A DNA stretch of 20,918 nt, taken from NCBI GenBank assembly GCA_017452335.1, contig JAFTMP010000041.1, positions 1 through 20,918 of the forward strand. The letters run 5' to 3'. Position 1 is the first letter of the stretch. Every line of letters starts with the position of its first letter. This document shows, one piece after another, positions 1 to 8,081 of the stretch. A program made the position numbers and the translations under genes. The DNA comes from Clostridia bacterium (GTDB lineage Bacteria; Bacillota; Clostridia; Oscillospirales; CAG-272). The notes below the pieces were generated by a model, which had not been told where the DNA came from, ran no database searches, and worked only from the letters and a program-made list of their open reading frames with translations.

Positions 1-18
1 ACAAGAAAGGAGCGATTT

Positions 19-1011
19 ATGAAAAAACTATTTTCAATGATGCTGCTGTGTAGTGTGATATGGTCGGCGTGCTGTGTTACCGCAACAGCGGCGGCAACGG
101 ATACGGAAGAGCTGTTTTCACAAAAAGAAAGCTATCAAGCATCTTTTGAACTGTCGGAAGGATACAGTTCCTTTAGTGAAGTGTATTATCCGGGCGTCGC
201 CTCCTTAACGGTTTTGCTCTATACAGACCTTTTGCCCGAACTGACGCTAAAAAAAGGGGTTCATTACGGTGAAGGAATGGGCAGTGAGGGCTTGGCTTAC
301 GCACTGGTTTTCAGTGATGCAAGCAGTGAAGATTATTTTGAGTGGCTTTACTGCGAAGAATTTGAGAAGGTGATTGAGCCGTACCAATCCTTTGATCGGT
401 TTTCCACCATGCTTAGTGCCGTTTACCCCAATTTGAGGGTGTGCGTGAGGGAATTTGACATCAGCAAAGAGGAGCTTTACGCGGCAAGAGAAAAAATGTA
501 CAAGCAGCCCCATTCCATTCGGGAACAGCTTCCCATTTCAGACGAGCAGGCAGAAAAATGGCTGGTTTGCGTGGAGGATGAAGAAACGTGGGCATTACAG
601 GACTTCATGATCGAGGCGCTGTATTTGGAGGATGAGGTGCTTTCCAATCGGTTACTGCTCACGCCTTGGTATTTATGGACCGATGTGGGCGAGGTGAGCG
701 CACCTCAACTGTATCATAGCGAGGATCTAAGGGAAAATGATGTAGAAAACTGGAAGGGCGTGCAGGTGTATACCACCAAGGAAGAGTACGCGCGTTTTCT
801 GGGCTACTGCAAGCGCTATGAAGCATTAGTGGACGGGGGAGCGGGGTTAAACGCCTATCACCAAATACTAAAGCAGCTTGAAGCGCAGATCGCCGCATCC
901 CCAAAAGCCGGCGATGAAACCGCCACCTACGCGCTGGTCTTCACCCTTTGCGCCCTACCCCTTGTGGGACTTTGCGTGTATGGGTGGAAGAAACGGCGCA
1001 CAGCTATTTGA
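19..1011 (+). CDS. Secreted, membrane-anchored protein of unknown function (tandem paralog 1)
   Basis: I do not recognise a named family. The 330-residue protein starts with a signal peptide (MKK, then a hydrophobic stretch to about residue 20, with a likely cut after ATA/AAA near residues 23-26). It ends in a sorting-signal-like tail: SPKAG at 294-298, a hydrophobic segment at about 304-323 and KKRR at 324-327. The mature part is acidic and aromatic-rich. It shares FDISKEELYAAREK (146-159) and DFMIEALYLEDE (195-206), followed by an LLLxPWxLxTD motif, with the next gene, so the two are paralogs. The start is supported by AAAGGAG just upstream. The first 15 bases of the window are repeated exactly before the second paralog, so a further copy could lie upstream of the window. 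The protein is presumably displayed on the cell surface; its function is unknown. Confidence 0.85.
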   Translation: MKKLFSMMLLCSVIWSACCVTATAAATDTEELFSQKESYQASFELSEGYSSFSEVYYPGVASLTVLLYTDLLPELTLKKGVHYGEGMGSEGLAYALVFSDASSEDYFEWLYCEEFEKVIEPYQSFDRFSTMLSAVYPNLRVCVREFDISKEELYAAREKMYKQPHSIREQLPISDEQAEKWLVCVEDEETWALQDFMIEALYLEDEVLSNRLLLTPWYLWTDVGEVSAPQLYHSEDLRENDVENWKGVQVYTTKEEYARFLGYCKRYEALVDGGAGLNAYHQILKQLEAQIAASPKAGDETATYALVFTLCALPLVGLCVYGWKKRRTAI

Positions 1012-1055
1012 CACCCGCCTTTAAGAGATTACAAAACACAAGAAAGGAGCGACCT

Positions 1056-2090
1056 ATGAAGAAGCTTATATCAATGATTTTAACCATGCTCATTCTTTTG
1101 CCCTGCTTTTCAATAGTCTTATTTGCGCAAAAAAATGATGAATCAGAGAAGCTGTGGGAAGAAAAGCAAGCCTATGACGCACAGCTTTTTGAAGACGGTG
1201 CTGTAGCTGACGAAGATTCCTATTTTGATGATACGTACTACGGTTATGTAGAAAGAGCAATTCTGTTACTTTACACAGATGCAGCTTTGGAGTTTACTTT
1301 TTCAAGAAGCTATGCGTATGCCGAGGGGGAGCCGATAGAGGGGATTTTTCCCATTGCTCCGATTTTGACGTTTGGTAATCCGGAAAATGCTTGTACTTGG
1401 ATTCATTGCGATCAAATTGAAGAGATTTTAAAACCGTACTATGATAACTACCCCTTTCTTTGTGGAGACCGTTCCGGAGTGCCGTATTTGAGAATGTTGG
1501 TGAAAGCCTTTGACATTTCAAAAGAGGAGCTTTACGCGGCAAGAGAGAAATGGTGCGACGATCCGCTCTTTATCATAGATCAGATTCCCTTGACAAAAGA
1601 GGAGACCGAACTCTATGAAGAGAAACAACGGGCATATCCTACTACGAAAGACAAGTTGATTCCGGACTTTATGATTGAGGCGCTGTATTTAGAGGATGAA
1701 GCGCAAGCATGTCAACTGCTTCTGCATCCCTGGTGTTTGCTGACAGACCGCGGCCCAATCACCCCTTACGATTTGGGTTGGGCAGAGGATCAAGCAGATG
1801 AGGAGGTGTGGACTTCCTTGAACGTACTATCCGAAAAAGATCAGTTTGAGACTTTTGCGGGTTATTGCCGATCTTATTTGGGTGATGCGGAAAATCCAAA
1901 ATATACAGAAGATACAGAAAGAATCAGAAACGGATATGAATTGCTGGCGATGTTAGAGGAAAAACAAAGCGACCCGCCCAAAGCCGGCGATCATACCGTT
2001 GCATACATGGTCATTGGTTTGCTGGCAACAGCGCCCTGCGGGGCAACCTTGGCGGCGCTTTCAAAAAAGAGAAGAGCGGCAAGACTGTAA
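1056..2090 (+). CDS. Secreted, membrane-anchored protein of unknown function (tandem paralog 2)
   Basis: This 344-residue protein is a tandem paralog of the preceding gene. The ATG at 1056 is chosen because it follows AGAAAGGAGC at good spacing and begins a signal peptide (MKKLISMIL..., cut likely after LFA at about residue 24). The frame is open further upstream to 948, but that part overlaps the previous gene and does not look like a secretion signal. Shared blocks are FDISKEELYAAREK (152-165), DFMIEALYLEDE (204-215) and LLLxPWxLxTD. The tail is PPKAG (307-311), a membrane segment (about 317-336) and KKRR (337-340). The N-terminal third has diverged strongly from paralog 1 and is visibly more AT-rich than the housekeeping genes in the window. 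It is probably co-transcribed with paralog 1 (44-bp gap). Function unknown. Confidence 0.85.
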   Translation: MKKLISMILTMLILLPCFSIVLFAQKNDESEKLWEEKQAYDAQLFEDGAVADEDSYFDDTYYGYVERAILLLYTDAALEFTFSRSYAYAEGEPIEGIFPIAPILTFGNPENACTWIHCDQIEEILKPYYDNYPFLCGDRSGVPYLRMLVKAFDISKEELYAAREKWCDDPLFIIDQIPLTKEETELYEEKQRAYPTTKDKLIPDFMIEALYLEDEAQACQLLLHPWCLLTDRGPITPYDLGWAEDQADEEVWTSLNVLSEKDQFETFAGYCRSYLGDAENPKYTEDTERIRNGYELLAMLEEKQSDPPKAGDHTVAYMVIGLLATAPCGATLAALSKKRRAARL

Positions 2091-2120
2091 GGGTATAAAA
2101 CAGGGATCGACAAAGCCCTT

Positions 2121-2237
2121 TCTAAAAGAAAACCGTGTTGACACCGCCCATTCTTCCAAAGTTTTTGAGGATTCTAAAGGAACTTTTTTCAAAAAGTTCC
2201 TTTAGTGGGGTTTGGGGCAAAGCCCCAAATAGCTTTT
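2121..2237 (+). repeat. Structured intergenic repeat, copy 1
   Basis: This element recurs at 20731-20852 in the same orientation. Two hairpins are visible. The first has arms CTAAAGGAACTTTTT (2174-2188) and AAAAAGTTCCTTTAG (2191-2205), a perfect 15-bp stem. The second has TTTGGGGC (2211-2218) and GCCCCAAA (2222-2229) around an AAA loop. The stretch from GGGGC through CAAATAGCTTTT is identical in both copies. Differences inside the long stem are compensatory (see findings). It lies 3' of the paralog pair and just before the terminator shared with typA. It may act at the mRNA 3' end or be a REP-like dispersed element; I cannot tell which. No gene is in it. Confidence 0.8.
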
Positions 2238-2250
2238 AAGACAAATAAAT

Positions 2251-2280
2251 AAAAAGGAGTTTCGTGCGAAACTCCTTTTT
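2251..2280. terminator. Bidirectional rho-independent terminator between paralog 2 and typA
   Basis: Arms AAAAAGGAGTTTCG (2251-2264) and CGAAACTCCTTTTT (2267-2280) form a perfect 14-bp stem with A-runs and T-runs on both sides, so it can terminate on either strand. It sits five bases from the typA stop codon and downstream of the convergent paralog operon. Confidence 0.85.
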
Positions 2281-2285
2281 AATAC

Positions 2286-4109
2286 TTATTTTTTGCGGAA
2301 CTGTTCCTTTAAGCGCAGAGAGTTGTCAAGGATCTTCTTGCGAAGACGGATATTCTGCGGTGTGACCTCAATGAGCTCGTCCTCTGCAATGAATTCAATC
2401 GCCTCTTCCAGCGACATTCTCACAGGGGTGATGAGGCGCAGTGCTTCGTCCGCACCTGCCGAGCGGATGGCAGTCAAATGCTTCTTGCGGCAGACGTTGA
2501 CGGCAATATCGCCCATTTTGGGGTTTTCACCCACGATCATGCCCTCGTACACGGGAATACCCTGTCCGATGAAGAGGGGACCGCGGTCCTGGGAATTGTA
2601 AAGACCGTAGGAGGTGGTGATGCCCGATTCGGAGGCAATGAGAGATCCCGTAAATCTGGTGGGGATTTCTCCCTTGTAGGGCTGGTAGCCTTCAAAGAGA
2701 GAGTTCATCACGCCCTCGCCGTGGGTATCGGTGGGGAAGTGGGAGCGGTAACCGAAGAGGCACCTGGAGGGGATCACGTATTCAAGCTTGGTGCGGTTGC
2801 CATGGGGGTCCATAGACTGCAGCTCGCCCTTTCTGGCACCTAACTTTTCTACAACAGCGCCCACGTATTCGTTGGTCACGTCAATAAAGAGGCGCTCCAT
2901 GGGCTCGCACAGCACCCCGTCAATGCGCTTGGTAATAACCTTGGGGGTGGACACTGCCAGCTCGTAGCCCTCTCTTCTCATGTTTTCAATGAGGATGGAC
3001 AGGTGCATTTCGCCTCTACCGGAAACGATGAAGCTGTCGGTGGTGTCACCGTCGCGCACGCGCAGGGAAACGTCCTTCATCAGCTCGTCGTAAAGACGCT
3101 TACGAAGGTGTCTGGAGGTCACAAACTTGCCCTCTTTGCCTGCGAAGGGAGAGTCATTGACCTGGAAGGTCATTTCAAGGGTGGGCTCGCTGATCTTCAC
3201 AAAGGGCAGGGGTTCGGGGAATTCGGGGGAGGTGACGGTGTCACCGATGGAGATATCCTCCGCGCCCGAGAAGCACACGATGTCGCCGGGCAGGGCGCTT
3301 TCCGCCGCCGTTCTTGCAAGACCGTCAAATTGATAAAGGGAAACGATCTTGGTGCGCTTGATGGGGGCGTCGGGGGTGTGGTAATTGCACAGCGCAACCG
3401 AGTCGCCCACGGCGATCTTGCCGTTTTCCACTCTGCCGATACCAATGCGTCCCACGTATTCGTTATAGTCGATGGAGGAAACAAGCATCTGCAGGGGCTT
3501 TTCTTCATCCCCTTCAGGTGCGGGCATGTATTCAAGAATGGTTTCAAACAGGGGTGTTAAGTCTTCACCCGGCTCGGTATCGGAGTAGGAGGCGGTGCCC
3601 GAGCGTCCCGAGCAGAAGATCATGGGGGAGTCAAGCTGTTCGTCGGTGGCGTTTAAGTCCATGAGCAGCTCCAAAACCTCTTCCTCTACCTCCAAGATGC
3701 GTGCATCGGGCTTGTCGATCTTGTTGACCACCACGATGACTCTGTGGTTCATTTCCAGCGCCTTCTGCAGAACGAATCTGGTCTGGGGCATGGGTCCCTC
3801 TGCCGCGTCAACCAGCAGTAAAACGCCGTTTACCATCTTTAAGATACGCTCCACCTCGCCGCCAAAGTCAGCGTGTCCGGGGGTGTCGATAATATTGATC
3901 TTTACATCCTTGTAGTGCACGGCGGTGTTCTTTGCAAGGATGGTAATGCCTCTTTCCTTTTCAAGGTCATTGCTGTCCATGACCCGCTCTTCGGTTGCCT
4001 GGTTTTCTCTGTATACACCGCCCTGCTTCAACATCTGGTCAACCAGGGTGGTCTTGCCGTGGTCAACGTGGGCGATGATGGCAATATTTCTCAAATCTTC
4101 TCTTTTCAA
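2286..4109 (-). CDS. typA: Translational GTPase TypA/BipA
   Basis: A ribosome-associated GTPase of the EF-G/LepA class that helps 50S assembly and stress adaptation. The 607 residues match the family's usual length of about 605-615. GTPase motifs are clear: P-loop AHVDHGKT (13-20), switch I ERGITI (52-57), DTPGHAD (75-81) and NKID (129-132). EF-Tu-like domain 2, EF-G-like domains III and V, and the family-specific C-terminal region (from about GYRSHFPTDTHGEG on) follow. The start is a TTG at 4109, nine bases after AGGAG; this fits the conserved N-terminus (MKREDLRNIAIIAHVDHG). It is a single-gene unit with its own extended -10 promoter upstream and a strong terminator downstream. Confidence 0.97.
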   Translation of the reverse strand: MKREDLRNIAIIAHVDHGKTTLVDQMLKQGGVYRENQATEERVMDSNDLEKERGITILAKNTAVHYKDVKINIIDTPGHADFGGEVERILKMVNGVLLLVDAAEGPMPQTRFVLQKALEMNHRVIVVVNKIDKPDARILEVEEEVLELLMDLNATDEQLDSPMIFCSGRSGTASYSDTEPGEDLTPLFETILEYMPAPEGDEEKPLQMLVSSIDYNEYVGRIGIGRVENGKIAVGDSVALCNYHTPDAPIKRTKIVSLYQFDGLARTAAESALPGDIVCFSGAEDISIGDTVTSPEFPEPLPFVKISEPTLEMTFQVNDSPFAGKEGKFVTSRHLRKRLYDELMKDVSLRVRDGDTTDSFIVSGRGEMHLSILIENMRREGYELAVSTPKVITKRIDGVLCEPMERLFIDVTNEYVGAVVEKLGARKGELQSMDPHGNRTKLEYVIPSRCLFGYRSHFPTDTHGEGVMNSLFEGYQPYKGEIPTRFTGSLIASESGITTSYGLYNSQDRGPLFIGQGIPVYEGMIVGENPKMGDIAVNVCRKKHLTAIRSAGADEALRLITPVRMSLEEAIEFIAEDELIEVTPQNIRLRKKILDNSLRLKEQFRKK

Positions 4110-4172
4110 AGCTCAGCTCTCCTTTGATCTGCAAATATATAGAAATAAAATTAACCTTTTTAAAAACAAGTC

Positions 4173-4201
4173 ATTATAGCACATTTTTTCCTGTTTTAAA
4201 A
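4173..4201 (-). promoter_or_regulatory. Predicted sigma-A promoter of typA
   Basis: Read on the minus strand: TGCTATAAT (4181-4173), a perfect -10 with the TGn extension, and a weak -35 TTTTAA (4201-4196) at 17 bp. An extended -10 can compensate for a poor -35. The transcript would begin about 55-60 bases before the TTG start. Confidence 0.65.
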
Positions 4202-4252
4202 GAGGCAAAAGCGATAAATCTGAAAAAAATAATAAAAAATAATATGGAAATA

Positions 4253-4281
4253 TTGCATTATTTTTTTGGTTATGATACAAT
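4253..4281 (+). promoter_or_regulatory. Predicted sigma-A promoter of the MBOAT/DHHW operon
   Basis: TTGCAT (4253-4258), a 17-bp spacer, then TACAAT (4276-4281) preceded by TGA (extended -10). The surroundings are very AT-rich. The leader contains a small hairpin with arms CTTTCC and GGAAAG (4305-4310 and 4315-4320, CTCG loop) shortly before the MBOAT start. The region 4110-4339 otherwise holds only this promoter and the divergent typA promoter. Confidence 0.7.
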
Positions 4282-4339
4282 AAACGAAATTGAGTTTTTA
4301 GAAGCTTTCCCTCGGGAAAGAGAGTAAAGGAATAGATTT

Positions 4340-5755
4340 ATGGTATTTTCAAGTCTTGAATTTTTGTTTTTATTTTTACCGATCACATTGATCGTCTATT
4401 TTGCCATCCCGCGAAAGTATATCGCCTTTCGCAATTTGGCGCTTCTTGCCGTCAGCCTGCTCTTTTACGGCTGGGGCGAGCCCGTTTACGTGTTTTTGAT
4501 GGTCTTTTCTATCCTGCTTTCTTATTTTTACGGCTTCATGGTGGGAAAATACAAAGAGACCAAGCCCAAAAAAGCAAAGCTTTTTCTCATTTTGGCGGTA
4601 ATCTCCAATATCGGGCTGTTGGGCTTTTTTAAGTATACCGACTTTTTCATCGGTATTCTTGACAGCATCCCGGGCGTGGATATTGCCCCTCTTGGCATCA
4701 CCCTGCCCATCGGTATCTCCTTCTACACCTTCCAGATCCTTTCTTACGTGATCGACGTGTACCGCGGGGATACGGCGGCAGAGAAAAATCCTCTTACCGT
4801 GGGCACTTATGTGACCCTCTTTCCCCAGCTTATCGCAGGACCCATCGTGCGCTACAAGGATGTGGACGACCAGTTAAAGGAAAGAGAGCACAGCGTGTTC
4901 CTCTTTTCCTCGGGCGTGAAAACCTTTGTGGCGGGTCTTTGCAAAAAGGTGTTGCTTGCAAATGTGGCTGCCGCCGCCTTTGAAGAATTAAAGGCACTGC
5001 CCGAAACAGACCTGACGGTGCTGGGCGCCTGGATGGGGATCCTCTTTTATTCTTTTCAAATCTACTTTGACTTCTCGGGCTATTCCGATATGGCGATAGG
5101 TCTTGGCAAGATGTTCGGCTTCCGCTTCCTTGAAAACTTTGATTATCCCTACATTTCGCGCAGTATCACCGAGTTTTGGCGCCGCTGGCACATCTCCCTT
5201 TCCACCTGGTTTCGCGAATATCTGTATTTCCCCTTGGGAGGCAGTCGGGTGGACAAAAAGTGGAAGGTGTTCCGCAATCTGCTCATCGTATGGTTCCTTA
5301 CCGGCTTTTGGCACGGTGCCAACTGGAACTACATTCTGTGGGGACTGCTGTTCTTCGTGTTCTTGGTGCTGGAAAAGACCTTCCTTCTAAAGCTCCTTGA
5401 CAAGATCCCCGCATTTTTCGGACATGCCTATACGCTGATCGTGGTGATGTTTTCTTGGCTCCTCTTCCACTTTGAGGATTTGGGCGCGGGCATGCGCTGG
5501 GCGCTGAAGATGTTTGGCGTGGGGGCGCAGGTGATCAATGACACCACCCTCTTTGCACTGCTGAGAAGCCTTCCCATGATCGCCATTTTGTGCCTTGCCT
5601 GCACGCCCCTTCCCAAAAAGCTATACTACCGCTTGTGTGCCAAGGGCGCGCTTTACAGAGTGATTTTTGCCGTGTGCGGCATCTTCCTCTTCCTGCTGGC
5701 AGTGGCGGCGCTGGTAAGCTCGGGCTTTAACCCCTTTATTTATTCCATATTCTGA
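4340..5755 (+). CDS. MBOAT family membrane O-acyltransferase (AlgI/DltB-like)
   Basis: A multi-pass membrane acyltransferase of 471 residues, which passes acyl groups (usually acetyl) across the membrane to an exported polymer. Family blocks are all present: FYGWGEP (42-48), LPIGISFYTFQILSYVIDVYRG (122-143), FPQLIAGPIVRY (161-172), FDFSGYSDMAIGLGKMFGF (243-261) and NFDYPY followed by EFWRRWHISLSTWFREY (278-294). The catalytic-site block is WHGA, with the invariant His at 325. The pattern is that of AlgI/PatA-like proteins rather than DltB, and no dlt genes are nearby. The downstream gene encodes the expected AlgJ-like partner 16 bases away. ATG at 4340 follows AAAGGA. The polymer being modified is not evident because no glycan biosynthesis genes lie in the window. 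Confidence 0.95.
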   Translation: MVFSSLEFLFLFLPITLIVYFAIPRKYIAFRNLALLAVSLLFYGWGEPVYVFLMVFSILLSYFYGFMVGKYKETKPKKAKLFLILAVISNIGLLGFFKYTDFFIGILDSIPGVDIAPLGITLPIGISFYTFQILSYVIDVYRGDTAAEKNPLTVGTYVTLFPQLIAGPIVRYKDVDDQLKEREHSVFLFSSGVKTFVAGLCKKVLLANVAAAAFEELKALPETDLTVLGAWMGILFYSFQIYFDFSGYSDMAIGLGKMFGFRFLENFDYPYISRSITEFWRRWHISLSTWFREYLYFPLGGSRVDKKWKVFRNLLIVWFLTGFWHGANWNYILWGLLFFVFLVLEKTFLLKLLDKIPAFFGHAYTLIVVMFSWLLFHFEDLGAGMRWALKMFGVGAQVINDTTLFALLRSLPMIAILCLACTPLPKKLYYRLCAKGALYRVIFAVCGIFLFLLAVAALVSSGFNPFIYSIF

Positions 5756-5771
5756 GAAAGGAGAAGGTGAA

Positions 5772-6998
5772 ATGGAAAAAATACATCCTGCCGACCGTGC
5801 GGCAAATGACTATCTGCAACAGCAACGGGACGTTTACCAAAAGGGCAAGCATGCCGATGTTTTAGTGGCAGTGCTCTTTCTGGTGCTTATTTTCGGCTTG
5901 CTTTTGCTTCATGTGATCCTGCCGGACAAGGAATACTCCAAGAGAGAAAACAAAAGCCTTGCCTCCTTTCCCGAATTTTCCCTTTCGGCACTGTTAAAGG
6001 AGGATGGCGAAAAGGGCGCGCAAAAGTCACTGATCGCCGACTATTTGGAGGATCAGTTTCCCCTAAGAGATCAATTCATGATGCTTGACGGGGCAAGACA
6101 GTTTGTGCTCACCTTCGGGCAGAGCAACGGAGTGTTATCTTTAAAGGACGGCACGCTCCTGCCTTTAGATCATACCTGCAAGGAGGAAGAGCCTGCTACC
6201 TACAAGGTGCTTCTTTCCACCATCAAGGCGTATGAGCAAAGCGCCTGCTTTACGGGAAAATACGAGACTGTTTTTGCCTTAGCCGGCAGAAAGAGTGCAT
6301 TTGTTTCCGATCTGCCTGCGGATTATCCCAAATCCATCATCAAGCATAACCGCACCCTTGCAAAGAGCCTTTTAAAGGACAGCGGTTGCACCCCGCTTGA
6401 CTTGACAACGGTGTTTGAGCAGTATGCGGCAGAACAGCTTTACTATAAGAGCGACCATCACTGGACCAGCCTTGGCGCGTATTACGCAAGTGCTGAAATT
6501 TTAAAGCAGTACGGCAAGGAGCTTGCCGCTCTTGATAGCTTTACAAAAGAAATTGCCACCGAGGATTTCTCGGGTACGGCATACAATGCCTCGGGACTTT
6601 ACTTCCTTGGCGGCGAGAAGATCGAGTATTTCCGCTATGAGGGCGATGAAGAATACACCGTCTCTCTTTGCAACGCCCTGGGCAAGGTGCAAAAGCAGCG
6701 CAAGGGCTTTTACGATCTGTCTGCCTTGGAGGAAGAGCATTGGGGCACTGCATACGATTCCTTTGTTTCGGGCGTGGATACGCCCATCGTGCGCATCACC
6801 AAGGAAGGGGAGGAGCGCCCCACGCTGCTTGTGATCAAGGATAGCTTTGCACACAGCGCTCTGCCCTTTTTGGCACAGGAGTTTGATCTCATTACCGTGG
6901 ACGTGCGCCATAAAAACTTTTCTCTGCCCAACCTTCTTGAAGAGGGAGAGATCGACGGCATTTTGGTGCTGATGAGTGAGGAAACTCTGCTTTCATAA
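5772..6998 (+). CDS. DHHW/AlgJ-like O-acetylation partner protein
   Basis: A 408-residue membrane-anchored protein: a short cytoplasmic N-terminus, one membrane helix (about 28-50), then an extracytoplasmic SGNH/AlgX-like domain. Visible family marks are the KRENKSLASFPEFS stretch after the helix (57-70), DQFPLRD (94-100), SDHHWT (227-232) with Asp228 and His230 as probable catalytic residues, and KDSFAHS (356-362) with Ser358 at the nucleophile position of the GDSx block. In AlgJ/AlgX proteins this fold carries out acetyl transfer to the glycan after the MBOAT protein brings acetyl groups across the membrane. The gene is 16 bases behind the MBOAT gene, with AAAGGAG before the ATG, so the two form one transcript. 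No terminator is evident after it. Confidence 0.9.
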   Translation: MEKIHPADRAANDYLQQQRDVYQKGKHADVLVAVLFLVLIFGLLLLHVILPDKEYSKRENKSLASFPEFSLSALLKEDGEKGAQKSLIADYLEDQFPLRDQFMMLDGARQFVLTFGQSNGVLSLKDGTLLPLDHTCKEEEPATYKVLLSTIKAYEQSACFTGKYETVFALAGRKSAFVSDLPADYPKSIIKHNRTLAKSLLKDSGCTPLDLTTVFEQYAAEQLYYKSDHHWTSLGAYYASAEILKQYGKELAALDSFTKEIATEDFSGTAYNASGLYFLGGEKIEYFRYEGDEEYTVSLCNALGKVQKQRKGFYDLSALEEEHWGTAYDSFVSGVDTPIVRITKEGEERPTLLVIKDSFAHSALPFLAQEFDLITVDVRHKNFSLPNLLEEGEIDGILVLMSEETLLS

Positions 6999-7022
6999 GA
7001 CCGTTGCGCGCTTGAAAATACT

Positions 7023-7051
7023 TTGAAGGGAATTTAAATTCGGTTTATATT
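7023..7051 (+). promoter_or_regulatory. Candidate promoter of the lipid kinase gene
   Basis: TTGAAG (7023-7028), 17-bp spacer, TATATT (7046-7051). It lies in the 134-bp AT-rich gap after the DHHW gene, which holds nothing else recognisable. The gap also contains TTGACA three times (7064, 7084, 7097), none with a convincing -10. Confidence 0.4.
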
Positions 7052-7132
7052 TTAGGCATACAATTGACAAAACTCTACAAGCATTGACATCTGAATTTGA
7101 CACTTGATGGGACTGTGAAAGGAAAATCGACT

Positions 7133-8035
7133 ATGGCAACAGGATATGTTTTGTTTAACGAAAAGGCAGGAAACGGCAGAGGTAAAGAGGGCATTGAAAA
7201 GCTGACGGCGTTTTTCAAGGACCGGCTTTGCTATCTTGACATGACGGCGCCGGAGGGCGGCTATCCCGCACTTTTGGGGCGTATGCAACAGGATGATTTT
7301 TTGGTGCTCTGCGGCGGAGACGGCACGCTGAATTGCTTTATCAACGAGGCGGGAGAGGCGGCGCTTTCCTTTCAGGTTTGGTATTTCCCCACGGGAAGCG
7401 GAAATGATTTTGCCAAGGAGTTTGGTAAAAACAGGGGCGAGGAGCCCTTCCTCATCAACGACTATCTAAAAGACCTTCCTGTGGTATCCGTGAACGGAAC
7501 AGAGCGACGCTTTTTAAACGGCGTGGGCTATGGCATTGACGGCTATTGCTGTGAGGTGGGAGATGAACTGCGGGCAAAGTCCGATAAAGCGGTAAACTAC
7601 ACCGCTATTGCTATTAAGGGACTGCTCTTTCACTACCGCCCCACGAAGGCAACGGTCATTGTGGACGGCAGGGAATACACCTACAACAAGGTGTGGATCG
7701 CGCCCACGATGAAGGGTAGATACTATGGCGGCGGGATGAACCCCGCACCAAAGCAAGACCGCAAGGATCCTGAAGGAAAGCTGTCGCTGACACTCTTTCA
7801 CGGTTCGGGACGGCTGAAAACACTGATGATCTTCCCCTCTATCTTCAAGGGCGAGCACGTGAAGAACGAAAAGTACGTGACCGTACTGGAGGGCAAGGAG
7901 ATCATGGTGCGCTTTGACAGCCCCAGAGCCCTTCAGATCGACGGCGAGACCGTTTTAAATGTCACGTCCTATACCGCTTGTGCGGGCGTATCTTCCAAAA
8001 ACGCGCTCGCAAAGGAAGAGACGGCAATGGTTTAA
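7133..8035 (+). CDS. Diacylglycerol/lipid kinase family protein (DagK/YegS-like)
   Basis: A cytoplasmic ATP-dependent lipid kinase of 300 residues with the DAGK catalytic domain. The nucleotide-binding motif CGGDGTLN (60-67) and the following GSGNDFAKEF (88-97) are both intact, as is the N-terminal lead strand (VLFNEKAGNGRG). The C-terminal half (GGGMNPAPKQDRKDPEGKL region) is typical of the YegS/BmrU-type beta-sandwich. Members phosphorylate diacylglycerol, undecaprenol or related lipids; the substrate cannot be read from sequence. I chose ATG 7133 (AAAGGA nine bases upstream) over an in-frame TTG at 7097. A perfect bidirectional terminator follows, separating it from the convergent AI-2E-type gene. 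Confidence 0.92.
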   Translation: MATGYVLFNEKAGNGRGKEGIEKLTAFFKDRLCYLDMTAPEGGYPALLGRMQQDDFLVLCGGDGTLNCFINEAGEAALSFQVWYFPTGSGNDFAKEFGKNRGEEPFLINDYLKDLPVVSVNGTERRFLNGVGYGIDGYCCEVGDELRAKSDKAVNYTAIAIKGLLFHYRPTKATVIVDGREYTYNKVWIAPTMKGRYYGGGMNPAPKQDRKDPEGKLSLTLFHGSGRLKTLMIFPSIFKGEHVKNEKYVTVLEGKEIMVRFDSPRALQIDGETVLNVTSYTACAGVSSKNALAKEETAMV

Positions 8036-8046
8036 GATGATTATTA

Positions 8047-8081
8047 AAAAATTCCTCGGTACATCGTACCGAGGAATTTTT
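8047..8081. terminator. Bidirectional rho-independent terminator
   Basis: Arms AAAAATTCCTCGGTAC (8047-8062) and GTACCGAGGAATTTTT (8066-8081) make a perfect 16-bp stem with an ATC loop and flanking A-runs and T-runs. It sits between the convergent lipid kinase and AI-2E family genes and abuts the latter's stop codon. Confidence 0.93.

Noticed and set aside
948..1055. Longer start for the second secreted paralog
   Set aside because: It overlaps the first gene and lacks a ribosome binding site; ATG 1056 starts a signal peptide and has a strong site copied from the first paralog.
3003..3560. 185-codon open frame on the plus strand inside typA
   Set aside because: It is antisense to the conserved GTPase, has no ribosome binding site or recognisable domain, and arises from the GC-biased codon use of typA.
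7064..7102. Three TTGACA copies before the lipid kinase gene
   Set aside because: Spacings of 20 and 13 bases are irregular, none has a matching -10, and the motif is short enough to recur by chance in AT-rich DNA.
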